A DNA stretch of 64,000 nucleotides from Candidatus Pantoea varia (GCF_900115075.1 NZ_FOVG01000006.1:62001-126000), one strand, 5' to 3'. Counted from the first letter of the stretch, positions 1-9,630 are shown. Numbers and translations: made by a program. Notes: generated by a model from the sequence alone, not told the origin.

Positions 1-234
1 TTCCATCCCGATAATCCGATGACGCTGTATGACAGCGAAAATGCCGTGCTGGTGCTGAGCCGTCATAAGGCGGAAAGCGGCGAGGGGTTACTGTGCGTGT
101 TTAATCTCAGTGGACGGTCAGTGGAGACGCAATTGCCGATGGCACATACGTTGCAGGATGTGGTGAGCGGGGAGAAAGTTGATGGCACCCAGCCGGTTAA
201 GCTGGATGCCTGGCAGTTCATGTGGCTTCGTTAA
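1..234 (+). CDS. C-terminal end of a GH13-type sugar-active enzyme (partial)
   Basis: An open frame enters from the left edge and ends at a TAA at 232-234, giving the last 77 residues of a protein. The fragment begins FHPDNPM, has a strand-rich stretch (LLCVFNLSGRSVE) and ends with WQFMWLR. That pattern is typical of the C-terminal beta domain of GH13 enzymes such as alpha-glucosidases and sucrose or glucosylglycerate phosphorylases. The catalytic barrel lies outside the window, so the substrate cannot be given. It abuts the convergent DUF1471 gene with no spacing between stop codons. The family assignment is inference from the tail only. Confidence 0.5.
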   Translation, partial: FHPDNPMTLYDSENAVLVLSRHKAESGEGLLCVFNLSGRSVETQLPMAHTLQDVVSGEKVDGTQPVKLDAWQFMWLR

Positions 235-504
235 TTACTTGTAAACTTCAGCCGTAGCGCTGAATTTACCGTGTTCGCGGCCTGCGATCACCCGGTAGTA
301 TTTACCGCCTTTTTCATCTGCGAGCTTAGACAGCACTTTTTTAGCATCCATTGGCGAGGTGGTTTCCGCCGTGGTGTTAACGTTGCCGATCTTTTGCAGG
401 TTCATTGTCTTAACTTCTTCCTGCGTGACTTCTTTTGCTGCCATCGCAGAAAATGAAATCGCGCCCATCATCATTGAAGCCACAACCCATTTGAAAACCT
501 TCAT
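235..504 (-). CDS. DUF1471 (YhcN/BhsA/McbA-type) periplasmic stress protein
   Basis: This encodes a predicted 89-residue secreted protein. The N-terminus (MKVFKWVVASMMMGAISFSAMA) is a signal peptide with probable cleavage after AMA. The mature part has the DUF1471 pattern: an N-terminal KIGNVNTT strand, a helix with DAKKVLSKLADEKGG, then YYRVIAGREHGKFSATAEVYK. Members such as BhsA, McbA and YhcN are small periplasmic proteins linked to envelope or biofilm stress; the exact role here is unknown. I chose the ATG at 504 rather than the in-frame one at 519 because a GAGGG Shine-Dalgarno lies about ten bases upstream and the signal peptide then starts cleanly. Confidence 0.8.
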   Translation of the reverse strand: MKVFKWVVASMMMGAISFSAMAAKEVTQEEVKTMNLQKIGNVNTTAETTSPMDAKKVLSKLADEKGGKYYRVIAGREHGKFSATAEVYK

Positions 505-625
505 TATGTTTACCCTCATTCATGATCCATTGTGAGATGTAAGCAGCAGCTAAACGCGTAAGGCAGTATGGAACGGCATAGTCATTTCCGTGACTAATCA
601 CATAAAATTGCAGCGGCCTTGCTTA

Positions 626-650
626 CAGACAGAAGTATTACTGCTGTCTG
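626..650. terminator. Weak hairpin downstream of bioH
   Basis: CAGACAG at 626-632 pairs with CTGTCTG at 644-650 around an 11-nt loop. It lies 25 bases past the bioH stop. No good uridine tract follows on the minus strand, so it could be a 3' end structure rather than a true terminator. Confidence 0.3.
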
Positions 651-674
651 CGATTTTGCCAACTCAAAGCATGA

Positions 675-1451
675 TTATCCTGGTAAATTACTGATAAAAT
701 TAACAATATGCTGACAAAATGTCTCAGGGTGGGAGATGAAAGGCGCATGTGCTGCTTTTTCGATAACCACTGAAGGCGAGGCTGGCAACATTTGATCTAT
801 CTCTGGGGCAATCCGGCGCGGCACCAGTCCATCTAATGCCCCATAAAGTCGCAGGAACGGCAATGTAATCTGCGGTAACGCATCACGCAGATCGACCTGA
901 CGCAGAATCTCCAGCCCGCCATCCAGTACCGGCACCTCCGGCATCGGTTGTGACAGCACCACCTCTTTCAGCTGTCGTGCATCGGCACGCGCCGTTTCGG
1001 TGCCCAGCGTCTGCAGCGCCAGAAAGCGCTCCACTGTGCGTTGAAAATCGTTGCTGAGCATCTGCTGAAAGTTCTGCAGGGTCTCGGGTTTAATGCCGGG
1101 CCAGCGCTCTGTGGCGGTGAAACAGGGTGACGACGCAACGGTAATCAGTGCGCCCAGCTTTTCTGGCGCGGTCAGCGCAAGCTGCGTCGCCACCAGTCCG
1201 CCCAGCGACCAGCCCAGAACAATGGCCTGCGGTGGCAGCAAAGGCAGTATCTGCTCAGCCATCTGCTCCAGCGTCAGCGCGCCAAAATTCTGACTGCGGC
1301 CATAACCGGGCAGATCGACCAGGTGCAGCCGATAGTGCGGGCTGAGTCGCGGAATAATGCTTTGCCAGACTTCGGCATTCAGTCCCCATCCGTGCAGCAG
1401 CACAAGATCGCGTTTTCCTTCTCCGCAGGTGTGCCAGTAGAGCGACGTCAT
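675..1451 (-). CDS. bioH: Pimeloyl-[acyl-carrier protein] methyl ester esterase BioH
   Basis: BioH hydrolyses the methyl ester of pimeloyl-ACP, ending the disguised fatty-acid elongation that makes the pimelate moiety of biotin. The 258-residue protein is a complete alpha/beta hydrolase. It has the HGWG oxyanion loop near residue 20 and the nucleophile elbow G-W-S-L-G with Ser82 at the same position as in E. coli. The acid falls in [10 protein letters not shown] and the catalytic histidine in KAAHAPF. It is divergent from gntX with about 35 bases between starts, as in E. coli, where bioH also sits away from the bioABFCD operon. Confidence 0.95.
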   Translation of the reverse strand: MTSLYWHTCGEGKRDLVLLHGWGLNAEVWQSIIPRLSPHYRLHLVDLPGYGRSQNFGALTLEQMAEQILPLLPPQAIVLGWSLGGLVATQLALTAPEKLGALITVASSPCFTATERWPGIKPETLQNFQQMLSNDFQRTVERFLALQTLGTETARADARQLKEVVLSQPMPEVPVLDGGLEILRQVDLRDALPQITLPFLRLYGALDGLVPRRIAPEIDQMLPASPSVVIEKAAHAPFISHPETFCQHIVNFISNLPG

Positions 1452-1486
1452 CAGTTACTATCCCGAAAATTGATAAGGAGGTCGCT

Positions 1487-2167
1487 ATGCTAGCAATGCC
1501 CGCCCTGTGTTGGCTATGCCGGATGCCGTTGCGGATAGCCCGTCATGGCATCTGCAGCTTATGTTTACGCAGATTACCGCCGTTACCGCTGCTCTGTCCG
1601 CGCTGCGGATTGCCGGCAGGTTCAGCAAAAGTCGCCTGTGGCCGCTGCCAGCTTAAACCGCCCGCCTGGCAGGCGCTGGTCTGCGTCAATGACTATTGCC
1701 CGCCGTTTAGTCAGTGGGTTAATCAGCTGAAGTTTTCTCACATAACCGCACTCAGGGTGATGCTGGCGCGGCTGATTTTGCTAAGCTGGCTTAATGTTTA
1801 CCGGCGTGGCACGGTGCCGCGTCCCGATCTGCTGCTGCCAGTTCCGCTGTATCAGCGACGACGCTGGCAGCGCGGCTTTAATCAGACGGTATTGCTGGCC
1901 GCACCGCTGGCGCACTGGCTGGGATGTGAGTGGCGTGAAGGGCTTTCCCGCAAGCGCGGGGGCGCACTGCAGCATCAGCTCAGCGCCCGCCAGCGCCGCA
2001 CCAACTTACGTGGTGCTTTCAGCCTTGAAATGGCGGTTAAAGGGCGCCATATCGCCCTGCTGGATGACGTTATTACTACCGGCAGTACCGTAGATGAAAT
2101 CAGTCGTCTGTTACTGGCGCAGGGTGCCGCCAGCGTGCAGGTCTGGTGCCTGTGCCGTACCTTGTAG
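1487..2167 (+). CDS. gntX: ComF/GntX family phosphoribosyltransferase-like protein
   Basis: GntX (YhgH) belongs to the ComF family. E. coli GntX is implicated in use of DNA as a nutrient; its biochemical activity is not settled. The 226-residue protein has an N-terminal zinc-ribbon-like cysteine cluster (CWLC, CSLC, CPRC and CGRC within about the first 55 residues). A C-terminal type I phosphoribosyltransferase fold follows, with the PRPP-loop motif IALLDDVITTGST near residue 190. The ATG at 1487 has an excellent AGGAGG six bases upstream. nfuA follows on the same strand after 58 bases, but that gap carries its own promoter and IscR-type site, so the two genes are not simply cotranscribed. 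Confidence 0.9.
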   Translation: MLAMPALCWLCRMPLRIARHGICSLCLRRLPPLPLLCPRCGLPAGSAKVACGRCQLKPPAWQALVCVNDYCPPFSQWVNQLKFSHITALRVMLARLILLSWLNVYRRGTVPRPDLLLPVPLYQRRRWQRGFNQTVLLAAPLAHWLGCEWREGLSRKRGGALQHQLSARQRRTNLRGAFSLEMAVKGRHIALLDDVITTGSTVDEISRLLLAQGAASVQVWCLCRTL

Positions 2168-2190
2168 AGCGTCATTGATGGGCGTATTAT
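2162..2190 (+). promoter_or_regulatory. Predicted sigma70 promoter of nfuA
   Basis: TTGTAG at 2162-2167 and TATTAT at 2185-2190 are separated by 17 bases. The -35 box overlaps the last codons and stop of gntX. The IscR-type dyad begins at the -10 box, a position suited to repression. Confidence 0.5.
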
Positions 2191-2213
2191 AACCAACTAA
2201 ATTAGTCAACTAT
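2189..2213. promoter_or_regulatory. IscR type 1 binding site upstream of nfuA
   Basis: The 25-bp stretch reads ATAACCAACTAA followed by ATTAGTCAACTAT. Compared by eye with the IscR type 1 consensus (two GACT/AGTC half-sites around an A/T core), it agrees at 23 of 25 positions. IscR repression of nfuA is established in E. coli. The site here begins at the predicted -10 box, so [2Fe-2S]-IscR would be expected to repress when Fe-S clusters are plentiful. Confidence 0.7.
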
Positions 2214-2225
2214 TGAGCAATCGAC

Positions 2226-2801
2226 ATGATCCGAATTACTGACTCTGCCCAGGAACATTTTTCTAAACTGCTATCCAAACAAGAAGATGGCACCCAGATT
2301 CGCGTATTCGTGATTAACCCGGGTACGCCAACAGCCGAGTGTGGCGTCTCTTACTGTCCGCCCGATGCCGTTGAAGCCACCGATACTGAACTGAAGTTCG
2401 AGAAGCTCTCAGCGTATGTTGATGAACTGAGCAAACCTTATCTGGAAGATGCGGAAATCGACTTCGTTACCGACAATCTGGGTTCTCAGCTGACGCTGAA
2501 AGCACCGAATGCCAAGATGCGTAAAGTCTCTGATGATGCGCCAATGGTTGAGCGCGTTGAGTACCTGCTGCAGGCGCAGATCAATCCACAGCTGGCTGGC
2601 CACGGCGGTCGTGTCTCGCTGATGGAGATCACTGAAGATGGCTACGCCATTCTGCAGTTTGGCGGCGGCTGTAACGGTTGTTCGATGATCGACGTGACCC
2701 TGAAAGATGGTATTGAGAAAGAGCTGCTGGCTGCCTTCCCTGAACTGAAAGGCGTACGGGATATTACCGAGCATCAGCGCGGCGAACACTCGTTCTACTG
2801 A
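2226..2801 (+). CDS. nfuA: Fe-S cluster carrier protein NfuA
   Basis: NfuA binds a [4Fe-4S] cluster and delivers it to apo-proteins under oxidative or iron stress; it also supports lipoyl synthase. The 191-residue protein matches E. coli in length. An N-terminal degenerate A-type (HesB/IscA-like) domain occupies about residues 1-95, and a C-terminal Nfu domain follows with the cluster ligands in GGGCNGCS (about Cys149 and Cys152). An IscR-type site precedes it, and a strong hairpin between it and the convergent malQ ends transcription. The high-affinity gluconate transporter gene gntT, which follows nfuA in E. coli, is absent here. Confidence 0.96.
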   Translation: MIRITDSAQEHFSKLLSKQEDGTQIRVFVINPGTPTAECGVSYCPPDAVEATDTELKFEKLSAYVDELSKPYLEDAEIDFVTDNLGSQLTLKAPNAKMRKVSDDAPMVERVEYLLQAQINPQLAGHGGRVSLMEITEDGYAILQFGGGCNGCSMIDVTLKDGIEKELLAAFPELKGVRDITEHQRGEHSFY

Positions 2802-2807
2802 TGATAA

Positions 2808-2839
2808 AGCGCGGCAGCCTGACTGCCGCGCTATTTTTA
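2808..2839. terminator. Bidirectional intrinsic terminator between nfuA and malQ
   Basis: AGCGCGGCAG (2808-2817) pairs with CTGCCGCGCT (2823-2832) around a 5-nt loop. ATTTTTAT follows on the plus strand, and a shorter T-rich stretch follows on the minus strand. It lies between two convergent genes. Confidence 0.85.
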
Positions 2840-4918
2840 TTGCCCTTTCTGTCCTGACTGACGTTGGTGGCTGACCACCTTCAGCAGTGCATTCACTTCC
2901 TTGTCCGCAAAGATCTCCTCCAGCGTTTTACTCAGCTTGCGTCGCCAGTTAGGGTACTGATCTACCGTGCCCGGCACGTTGACCGGCGTGGTCATGCCGA
3001 GCCAGTCCTCAGGCTGCAGGCCAAGCAGCGCACTGTCGGTGTCCGCCAGGAAGCGATGGATCGCCCGGTTCAGCGCAGGCGTCATGATCAGCTTCTCCGC
3101 CTTCTTCTGGCTGCGTGCCGGTAAGGCACCCGCCTGATGCAGCGCATCCAGCAGCGCCTGCTTCTGTGCAGCGCGCTGCTGATGCAACGCTTTCACTGCA
3201 TCGCCCGGATAGAGACCCAGCTTCTCCCCCAGTTCCAGATCGCCCTGCTCCCAGAAACCGGTCAGCGTCGGCAGATCATGGGTACTGGCGCTGGCGATTG
3301 ACTGACGCGGATAGTCCTGCGGCGCGCGGTAGCGCTGATCTTTCTCCTGCTCAAACCACAGCACTTTCCATGAAAAGACGCCGCTTTTACGCAACAGACT
3401 GACAATCTCCTGAGGCACGGTGCCGAGGTCTTCACCAATCACCATGCAGCGCAGACGGTGGCTCTCCAGCGCCAGGATACCCAGCAGATCGTCAACCGGA
3501 TAAGCCACATAGGCGCCTTTATCCGCCGTCTCTCCGGCAGGCACCCACCACAGACGCAGCAGCGACATGACATGGTCGATGCGCAACGCGCCGCAGTCGC
3601 GCATGTTGGCGCGCAGCATGTCGATAAACGGCTGATAGCCACGCGCCTGCATCACATGCGGGTCCATCGGCGGTAAGCCCCAGTTTTGCCCCAGCGGACC
3701 GAGACGGTCAGGTGGCGCACCCACAGAAGCCTTGAGGCGATAAAGCTCCGGGTCATGCCAGGTTTCTGCACTGCCTTCCGCCACGCCTACCGCCAGGTCA
3801 CGATAGAGACCGACGCTCATGCCCAGTGTCTGACTGTGCGTCCAGCAGGCCGAGAACTGCTGCTGCGCCAGCCATTGCAGCCACTGCCAGAAGGCGATCT
3901 CCTCTTCATGCTGTTCACACCACTGCTGCACCTCGGGCAACTTACTGTTGCGCCACGCTTCCGGCCACGCAGGCCAGCCGCCCTGCTGCGTCTTATCCGC
4001 CTGCCGCTCCAGCTGGATGCCGTCGTAGGCAGCCTGATAACGCAGGCTGTCGCCGCCTTCATGCACAAAGGCCATCCAGGATTGATGCTCTTCGCTCTGG
4101 CTGTCACGCGCCTGGAAGTGGGCCCAGGCGTGCCGCAGCGCAGCGAGCTTAAGCGCCATTACGGCCTCGTAGTCAACCAGTTCCGCCTCACGCGCTTTGG
4201 TCAGCGCCTTCTGGGTTTTGGCGCTTTTCCACCACTTCTGTGCCGCCGCGCTTTGCTGAAAATCGGCCACCTGACTGACGTCGATATAAATCACGTTCAG
4301 CCAGCGGCGTGATGACGGACTGTACGGACTGGCGAAACCGGCGCTGGCGGGATACAGCGCATGCAGCGGATTCAGCCCGACGAAATCACCGCCGCGCTTA
4401 GCCAGTTGCACCAGCAGCTGGTCGAGGTCGCCAAAGTCGCCAATGCCCCAGTTCTGTTCCGAGCGCACGGTGTAAAGCTGCACCAGCGCGCCCCAGCGTT
4501 TCTCTCCCGCTTCCAGCGCCGGCGGCAGATAGCAGCGGCGCGGCGCGACGATAATCCGCGTCTGCCAGCTCTTCTTGCCTTTGCTGAGCGTCAGCTGGTG
4601 ATAACCCTGCGTCAGCGGGCCAGGCAGCGTAAAAGACTCTCCTGCGGTCAATTCGCCGCTGAGCTGCTTGCCCTTTTCGGTCTGCAACTGCCAGCGGTAG
4701 ACACCGCTGCCCTGTGGCGTCAATTGCCGCTTGCCATTGCCGCTGAACACCGCGACCGGCGGCAGCGGTGATTTTTTGGCGTCCTGCGGATCGTCCATCA
4801 CTGCCAGCAGCGCGCGTTTGGTCTCATCGCTGATCGCCTCTTTCTCGCCGTTAACGTTGATGTAATCCAGTGAAATTCCCGCGGCACGGGCGGCCTGATC
4901 GAGTGCATTTTGCTTCAT
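2837..4918 (-). CDS. malQ: 4-alpha-glucanotransferase (amylomaltase) MalQ
   Basis: MalQ transfers maltosyl or longer dextrinyl groups between maltodextrins, releasing glucose and making chains long enough for MalP. It is cytoplasmic. The 693-residue GH77 protein shows NWGIGDFGDL, the substrate-loop region GLYRDLAVGVAEGSAETW, the nucleophile region LRIDHVMSLLRLWW, the acid/base region VIGEDLGTVP and the stabiliser SASTHDLPT. The N-terminal extension (about residues 1-140) is the beta-rich segment usual in enterobacterial MalQ. The start at 4918 has GGAGC upstream. It follows malP by nine bases and is cotranscribed with it. Confidence 0.96.
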   Translation of the reverse strand: MKQNALDQAARAAGISLDYINVNGEKEAISDETKRALLAVMDDPQDAKKSPLPPVAVFSGNGKRQLTPQGSGVYRWQLQTEKGKQLSGELTAGESFTLPGPLTQGYHQLTLSKGKKSWQTRIIVAPRRCYLPPALEAGEKRWGALVQLYTVRSEQNWGIGDFGDLDQLLVQLAKRGGDFVGLNPLHALYPASAGFASPYSPSSRRWLNVIYIDVSQVADFQQSAAAQKWWKSAKTQKALTKAREAELVDYEAVMALKLAALRHAWAHFQARDSQSEEHQSWMAFVHEGGDSLRYQAAYDGIQLERQADKTQQGGWPAWPEAWRNSKLPEVQQWCEQHEEEIAFWQWLQWLAQQQFSACWTHSQTLGMSVGLYRDLAVGVAEGSAETWHDPELYRLKASVGAPPDRLGPLGQNWGLPPMDPHVMQARGYQPFIDMLRANMRDCGALRIDHVMSLLRLWWVPAGETADKGAYVAYPVDDLLGILALESHRLRCMVIGEDLGTVPQEIVSLLRKSGVFSWKVLWFEQEKDQRYRAPQDYPRQSIASASTHDLPTLTGFWEQGDLELGEKLGLYPGDAVKALHQQRAAQKQALLDALHQAGALPARSQKKAEKLIMTPALNRAIHRFLADTDSALLGLQPEDWLGMTTPVNVPGTVDQYPNWRRKLSKTLEEIFADKEVNALLKVVSHQRQSGQKGQ

Positions 4919-4927
4919 TGCTGCTCC

Positions 4928-7333
4928 TTAGCGCGGTGCCTGCCAGATACGTTGCTGATAGTCACGAATGGAACGGTCCGAACTGAACATGCCGGTTCGG
5001 GCCGTATTAAGAATGGCGGCGCGGGTCCAGCCTTCCGGGTCACGCCACAGCGCTTCCACCCTCTGCTGTGCCTCGATATAGGCCTGGAAATCGGCCAGTA
5101 CCAGCCAGGGATCGCCATGTTTGGTCAGGCTCTCCAGCATCAGGTCAAACGCATGTTTATCCCCGTCGCTGAATTTGCCCTTCTCCAGCGATTTCAGTAA
5201 ATCGTCCAGCGGCTTGTTCTGCTTACGCACCTTTTTCGGGTTGTAGCCTTTTGCCTTGAGCGCCTTCACCTCATCCACGGTGTGCCCGAAGATAAAGATA
5301 TTTTCCTCACCCACCTGCTCAGCAATCTCGACATTGGCACCATCCAGCGTACCGATAGTCAGCGCGCCATTCAGCGCCAGCTTCATATTGCCGGTGCCGG
5401 AAGCTTCATAACCGGCGGTGGAGATCTGCTCTGAGAGATCGGCCGCCGGGATCATCAGTTCAGCCACGGTGATGCGATAGTCCGGGATAAACACTATTTT
5501 GAGTCTGTCGCCGACTCGCGGGTCGTTATTGACCACCTCTGCCACTTTGTTAATGGCGTAGATAATATTTTTCGCCAGATAGTAACCGGGCGCGGCTTTG
5601 GCCCCGAACAGAAATACCCGAGGCGTGAAGGTGAGATCTTCCGGGTTATTCAGGAGCTTCTGATAGCAGTAAAGGATATGCAGCAGGCTGAGATGCTGGC
5701 GCTTGTACTCATGCAGACGCTTGATCTGCACATCGAACAGCGCGGCCGGGTTCACGATGATGCCGGTATGGCGGGCGATATACTCCGTGAGCTGCGCTTT
5801 GTTCTGCTGTTTGATGCTGCGATAGCGCTGGCGAAAGGCCTGATCGTCGGCGTAACTTTCAAGACCGCTCAGCACATCAAGGTTATTGGCCCACTCGGTT
5901 TTCAGCGTCTCATCAATCAGTCCGGCCAGCGCCGGATTGCACTGCTTCAGCCAGCGACGCGGCGTTATACCGTTGGTGACGTTGTGGAATTTTTGCGGCC
6001 AGAGCTGGTGATATTCGGGGAAGAGATCGCTGACCACCAGGCTGGAGTGCAGCGCCGCCACACCGTTGACCGCAAATCCGCTCACGACGCAAAGATTCGC
6101 CATCCGCACCTGACCGTCCGCGACCACCGCCAGCTTGTGCCACATCGCTTTGTCATCCGGCCAGCGCTGCTTCACCTGCTTTTTCAGCCGCTGGTTAATC
6201 TCTTTGATGATCAGCATATGGCGCGGCAGCAGGCTGCGCATCAGCTTCTCATCCCAGCGCTCCAGTGCCTCCGGCATCAGCGTGTGGTTGGTGTAAGCGA
6301 ACAACCGGCTGGTAATCTGCCACGCCTCATCCCAGCTGAGCTGATGCTCATCCAGCAGCACACGCAGCATCTCAGGGATGGCGATGGTGGGATGGGTATC
6401 GTTAAGCTGGATCACTTCGAATTCAGGCAGGCTGTGAATGCTGCGTCCCGCCAGATGGTGACGGCGCAGGATATCCGCCACCGCACAGGCGCACTGGAAA
6501 TATTGCTGCATCAGGCGCAGCCGCTTGCCGGCCTGATGGTTGTCATTGGGATAGAGCACTTTGGTGAGTTTTGCCGCCTCAATGCCCGGCTGCTCCGCCT
6601 GCAGAAAGTGGCCGTCGTTAAAGGCCGTGAGATCAAACGGATGCGCGCTCACTGCCTGCCACAGGCGCAGCGGCAGCGTCACGCCGTTGCGGTAGCCGGT
6701 CACCGGCAAATCCCAGGCCTCGCCGCGCAGCGTAAAGTCGGGAAGCCAGCGTACACCGCCGTTTTCCCGCTTTTCTACCCGACCGCCCATCGCGACCTCA
6801 ACATCCAGCGCCGCGTTGTGGCGGAACCAGGGATAGCGTTCGCGCTGCCAGTCATCGGGCGCTTCAATTTGCTGACCCTCATCGAAAGACTGGCGGAACA
6901 GGCCGTACTGATAATTCAGTCCGTGACCGGTGGCGGACTGCCCCACCGTTGCCATCGAATCCATGTAGCAGGCGGCGAGTCGACCCAGCCCGCCGTTGCC
7001 GAGTGCCGGATCGACCTCCTGCTCCAGCAGCGCCGATAAATCGAGATGCTGCTCGGCCAGCGCCGCTTTGACCTCGTCATACCAGCCGAGATTCAGCAGA
7101 TTATTGCCGGTCAGACGACCAATCAGAAACTCCATCGACAGGTAATTAACGTGACGCTGCTGCTTCGCCGGACGCGGTGCCGGTTGGGTATCCAGCAGTT
7201 CTGCCAGTGCCGCGCTGACTGCCTGCCACGCCTGGTGCGAGGTCATCTGTTGGGCGGAGTGGAGACTCAACTGTTGCCACTGACGGGTCAGAGCAGCGGT
7301 AAAACGGGCTTTATTAAATTTTTGCTGCGGCAT
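4928..7333 (-). CDS. malP: Maltodextrin phosphorylase MalP
   Basis: MalP phosphorolyses linear maltodextrins to glucose-1-phosphate, working with MalQ. The protein is 801 residues (797 in E. coli) and belongs to GT35. It carries [17 protein letters not shown] near the N-terminus, the [19 protein letters not shown] block, and the pyridoxal-phosphate lysine motif [14 protein letters not shown] near the C-terminus. I chose the ATG at 7333 because a GGGAG site precedes it and the N-terminus [11 protein letters not shown] aligns with E. coli MalP; the open frame continues upstream to 7393 without support. The malT activator gene that normally lies divergently beside malP is absent; glpR lies next instead. 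Confidence 0.95.
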   Translation of the reverse strand: MPQQKFNKARFTAALTRQWQQLSLHSAQQMTSHQAWQAVSAALAELLDTQPAPRPAKQQRHVNYLSMEFLIGRLTGNNLLNLGWYDEVKAALAEQHLDLSALLEQEVDPALGNGGLGRLAACYMDSMATVGQSATGHGLNYQYGLFRQSFDEGQQIEAPDDWQRERYPWFRHNAALDVEVAMGGRVEKRENGGVRWLPDFTLRGEAWDLPVTGYRNGVTLPLRLWQAVSAHPFDLTAFNDGHFLQAEQPGIEAAKLTKVLYPNDNHQAGKRLRLMQQYFQCACAVADILRRHHLAGRSIHSLPEFEVIQLNDTHPTIAIPEMLRVLLDEHQLSWDEAWQITSRLFAYTNHTLMPEALERWDEKLMRSLLPRHMLIIKEINQRLKKQVKQRWPDDKAMWHKLAVVADGQVRMANLCVVSGFAVNGVAALHSSLVVSDLFPEYHQLWPQKFHNVTNGITPRRWLKQCNPALAGLIDETLKTEWANNLDVLSGLESYADDQAFRQRYRSIKQQNKAQLTEYIARHTGIIVNPAALFDVQIKRLHEYKRQHLSLLHILYCYQKLLNNPEDLTFTPRVFLFGAKAAPGYYLAKNIIYAINKVAEVVNNDPRVGDRLKIVFIPDYRITVAELMIPAADLSEQISTAGYEASGTGNMKLALNGALTIGTLDGANVEIAEQVGEENIFIFGHTVDEVKALKAKGYNPKKVRKQNKPLDDLLKSLEKGKFSDGDKHAFDLMLESLTKHGDPWLVLADFQAYIEAQQRVEALWRDPEGWTRAAILNTARTGMFSSDRSIRDYQQRIWQAPR

Positions 7334-7454
7334 ATCACTCCCTTCTGTTACGCAATGAGGTGAAGCAAAAATAGAAAGCGCACGGGCTGGCAACCGGGTG
7401 CCAGCAACCGTTAAGTTAAGACGTGAGTGGGGGAAAAAGCGACAACAATCAAAG

Positions 7455-7479
7455 AAAAACGCCAGCCGGAAGGCTGGCG
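7455..7479 (-). terminator. Intrinsic terminator after glpR
   Basis: Read on the minus strand, CGCCAGCC-TTCC-GGCTGGCG forms a perfect 8-bp stem with a tetraloop, followed by TTTTT. It lies 10 bases past the glpR stop and upstream of malP, so malPQ must have its own promoter in 7334-7454. Confidence 0.9.
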
Positions 7480-7488
7480 TGGCAGGAA

Positions 7489-8247
7489 TCAGCAGAGTTC
7501 GAGGTGAACCTCATGCTGCTCAATCACTTTCATGACGCTGGCTGGCGGCATTTTGTCGGTGTAGAGATAGTCCAGCAGACTCATGTTGCCGAGGTTAACC
7601 ATGGCGTTGCGGCCAAACTTCGAATGATCCACCACCAGCATCGCGCAGCGTGAGTTTTCAATGATGGCGCGCTTGGTGCGGACTTCGTGATAGTCGAACT
7701 CCAGCAACGACCCATCCATGTCGATGCCGCTGATCCCCAGAATGCCGTAATCGAGACGGAACTGGGATATAAAGTCGAGTGTCGCTTCCCCCATCACCGC
7801 ACCATCGCGGGTCCGCACTTCACCACCCGCGATAATCACCCGAAAATCCGGCTTGCCCATCAACAGCATCGCGACGTTGAGATTGTTAGTCACCACGCGT
7901 AAGTCGCTGTGGTTGAGCAGGGCATGCGCCACCGCTTCCGGCGTGGTGCCGATGTCGATAAACAGCGTGGCCCCATCCGGGATCTGGCTGGCAACCCGCT
8001 GCGCAATCCGCGCTTTTTCCGCTGACCACATCATTTTACGATCGTGCCAGGCGGTATTCTCAGAGCTGGAAGGAAGCGCCGCGCCGCCGTGGTGGCGCTG
8101 AATTTTGTTCTGATCGGCCAGATCGTTGAGATCGCGACGAATGGTTTGCGGGCTGACCTCAAAATGATCCACCAGCTCCTCAGTACTGACATATCCCTGA
8201 CGACGGACTAAATCGATAATCGCGTCATGACGTTGCGTCTGCTTCAC
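7489..8247 (-). CDS. glpR: Glycerol-3-phosphate regulon repressor GlpR (DeoR family)
   Basis: GlpR represses the glp regulon and is released by glycerol-3-phosphate. The 252-residue protein has the DeoR N-terminal winged helix-turn-helix ([27 protein letters not shown], about residues 14-40). The C-terminal sugar-phosphate sensor domain carries [16 protein letters not shown] and [17 protein letters not shown]. It is near-identical in layout to E. coli GlpR. The start codon is GTG at 8247, preceded by AGGAGAGG. It is the last gene of glpEGR and ends in its own terminator. Target operators are visible between glpE and glpD. Confidence 0.96.
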   Translation of the reverse strand: MKQTQRHDAIIDLVRRQGYVSTEELVDHFEVSPQTIRRDLNDLADQNKIQRHHGGAALPSSSENTAWHDRKMMWSAEKARIAQRVASQIPDGATLFIDIGTTPEAVAHALLNHSDLRVVTNNLNVAMLLMGKPDFRVIIAGGEVRTRDGAVMGEATLDFISQFRLDYGILGISGIDMDGSLLEFDYHEVRTKRAIIENSRCAMLVVDHSKFGRNAMVNLGNMSLLDYLYTDKMPPASVMKVIEQHEVHLELC

Positions 8248-8277
8248 GTTCCTCTCCTGTTAACCCGCTAAATCTGT

Positions 8278-9099
8278 CTAACGACGCGTGACGTTACGCG
8301 TATCTACCAGCGCCATCGCCAGTCCGACCACCAGACCGGCGACGTGCGCCGCGTTGGCAATAGCCAGACCAAAGACGCCGAACCAGCCAATCACCAGCCA
8401 GACCACCGCAAAACCGATCAATCCCCGTTCAAGATAAACGCCGCTGTCGGGATCGCGCTCACCGCGCAGCCAGCAGTAACCCATCAGGGCATACACCACG
8501 CCCGACAGACCACCAAACCAGATGCCGCTGAACTTCGCCTGCAGCCAGCCGCTGAGCAGTGCCGAGATCAGCATAATCACGAACAGTTTGCCGCTGCCAA
8601 GACGCTTCTCAACCACGCCGCCCAGATACCACCACCACATCAGATTAAACAGGATGTGCAACAGTGAGAAGTGCAGCAGCGCATGGCTGAACCAGCGCCA
8701 GACCTGAAGGTGCTGGTCAGTATCCGGCCAGGAGAGCCACGCCATCACGGCCTGATCGCCCATGACCTGCATCAGAATAAAGACTGCGATGCAGAGCACC
8801 ATCAGGGTCATGGTCAGCGGACCGGCACGCTCACGGATGTTCGCCCAGATATTGCTGCGCTCATAGCGCAGACCGCTGTCGGTCTTGCCGCTGTGCCAGC
8901 TGGCAGCCTGATAGCGCGGATGGTTAGGGTCGTGTAAAAACTGCTGAAGTTCGTTTTCGACCACCGAAATCTTACTTTCATCATCCAGCATGATGACGTA
9001 GTGATTTTCATGCTCGATACGCAGCGTGATGCCCTGCGTCGCCATGTAGTCAACGAACGCCTGCGCCATGCGCGGCTGATTAAATTGGGTAATGCGCAT
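8278..9099 (-). CDS. glpG: Rhomboid intramembrane serine protease GlpG
   Basis: GlpG cleaves transmembrane segments within the inner membrane. The 273-residue protein has a cytoplasmic N-terminal domain (about residues 1-90) and six predicted membrane helices. The catalytic dyad is visible: Ser199 in [12 protein letters not shown], after the HxxxN motif [10 protein letters not shown], and His252 in [11 protein letters not shown]. These correspond to Ser201 and His254 of E. coli. It lies between glpE and glpR with about 30 bases on each side, so the three are probably one transcript. Despite its name it has no established role in glycerol metabolism. Confidence 0.96.
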   Translation of the reverse strand: MRITQFNQPRMAQAFVDYMATQGITLRIEHENHYVIMLDDESKISVVENELQQFLHDPNHPRYQAASWHSGKTDSGLRYERSNIWANIRERAGPLTMTLMVLCIAVFILMQVMGDQAVMAWLSWPDTDQHLQVWRWFSHALLHFSLLHILFNLMWWWYLGGVVEKRLGSGKLFVIMLISALLSGWLQAKFSGIWFGGLSGVVYALMGYCWLRGERDPDSGVYLERGLIGFAVVWLVIGWFGVFGLAIANAAHVAGLVVGLAMALVDTRNVTRR

Positions 9100-9128
9100 C
9101 AGTAACTCTCCATGTGACGAGCAGCAAT

Positions 9129-9455
9129 CTATTCACTGCCGAGGGCAACCTGCTGAGGGAAGGCGGCACGCCAGGCATCAAAGCCGCCATCGATGCTGTA
9201 GGCCGCGCTGAAGCCCTGGCCCAGAAGATATTGTGCCGCGCTTTTGCTGCTGTTGCCGTGATAGCACATCACCAGCACCGGCAGGCTGTGATCGGCACCA
9301 CTGACAAAATCACTGAGGTTGGTGTTGGTCAGATGCAACGCGCCCGCCGCATGACCCAGGGCATAGCTTTGCGGATCGCGGATATCTACCAGCAGCGCAC
9401 CCTGCGCCAGACGCGCCTGCGCCTGCTGCACATCAATACATTCGAACGTTTCCAT
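9129..9455 (-). CDS. glpE: Thiosulfate sulfurtransferase GlpE
   Basis: GlpE is a single-domain rhodanese that moves sulfane sulfur from thiosulfate to cyanide or thioredoxin in the cytoplasm. With the ATG at 9455 it is 108 residues, exactly the E. coli length. The persulfide-forming Cys64 sits in the active loop MCYHGNSS, and the rhodanese motif [15 protein letters not shown] is near the N-terminus. I prefer this start to the upstream in-frame ATG at 9467 and the longer frame to 9524 because GAGA lies eight bases before it and homology begins at METFECIDV. It is the first gene of glpEGR, divergent from glpD. Confidence 0.93.
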   Translation of the reverse strand: METFECIDVQQAQARLAQGALLVDIRDPQSYALGHAAGALHLTNTNLSDFVSGADHSLPVLVMCYHGNSSKSAAQYLLGQGFSAAYSIDGGFDAWRAAFPQQVALGSE

Positions 9456-9558
9456 GGGATCTCTCATAACAGCGTCACAATAGCGCGTAGTGTAACCCGA
9501 GAATCCACGCCGATAACCTGACAATCGTTACGGCTATCAGTTTTTTTGGTGGGCAGAA

Positions 9559-9574
9559 TGTTAGCTATATCACG
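9559..9574. promoter_or_regulatory. Candidate CRP site in the glpE-glpD intergenic region
   Basis: TGTTA-N6-TCACG matches the CRP half-sites TGTGA and TCACA with one mismatch in each. glpD is cAMP-CRP activated in E. coli. The site lies about 110 bases upstream of the glpD start. Confidence 0.45.
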
Positions 9575-9630
9575 CAAAAATGTTTTTACCTGGTTAAAAG
9601 CTGGCGTCAATGTTGGTTTGCGATTATGAT

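Noticed and set aside
5678-7039. 453-codon plus-strand open frame opposite malP
   Set aside because: It is the antisense of a well-conserved gene; composition is rich in His, Gln, Arg and Leu as expected of a shadow frame, with no recognisable domain.
7334-7454. MalT boxes upstream of malP
   Set aside because: The nearest G-rich stretches do not match the GGGGATGAGG pattern on either strand.
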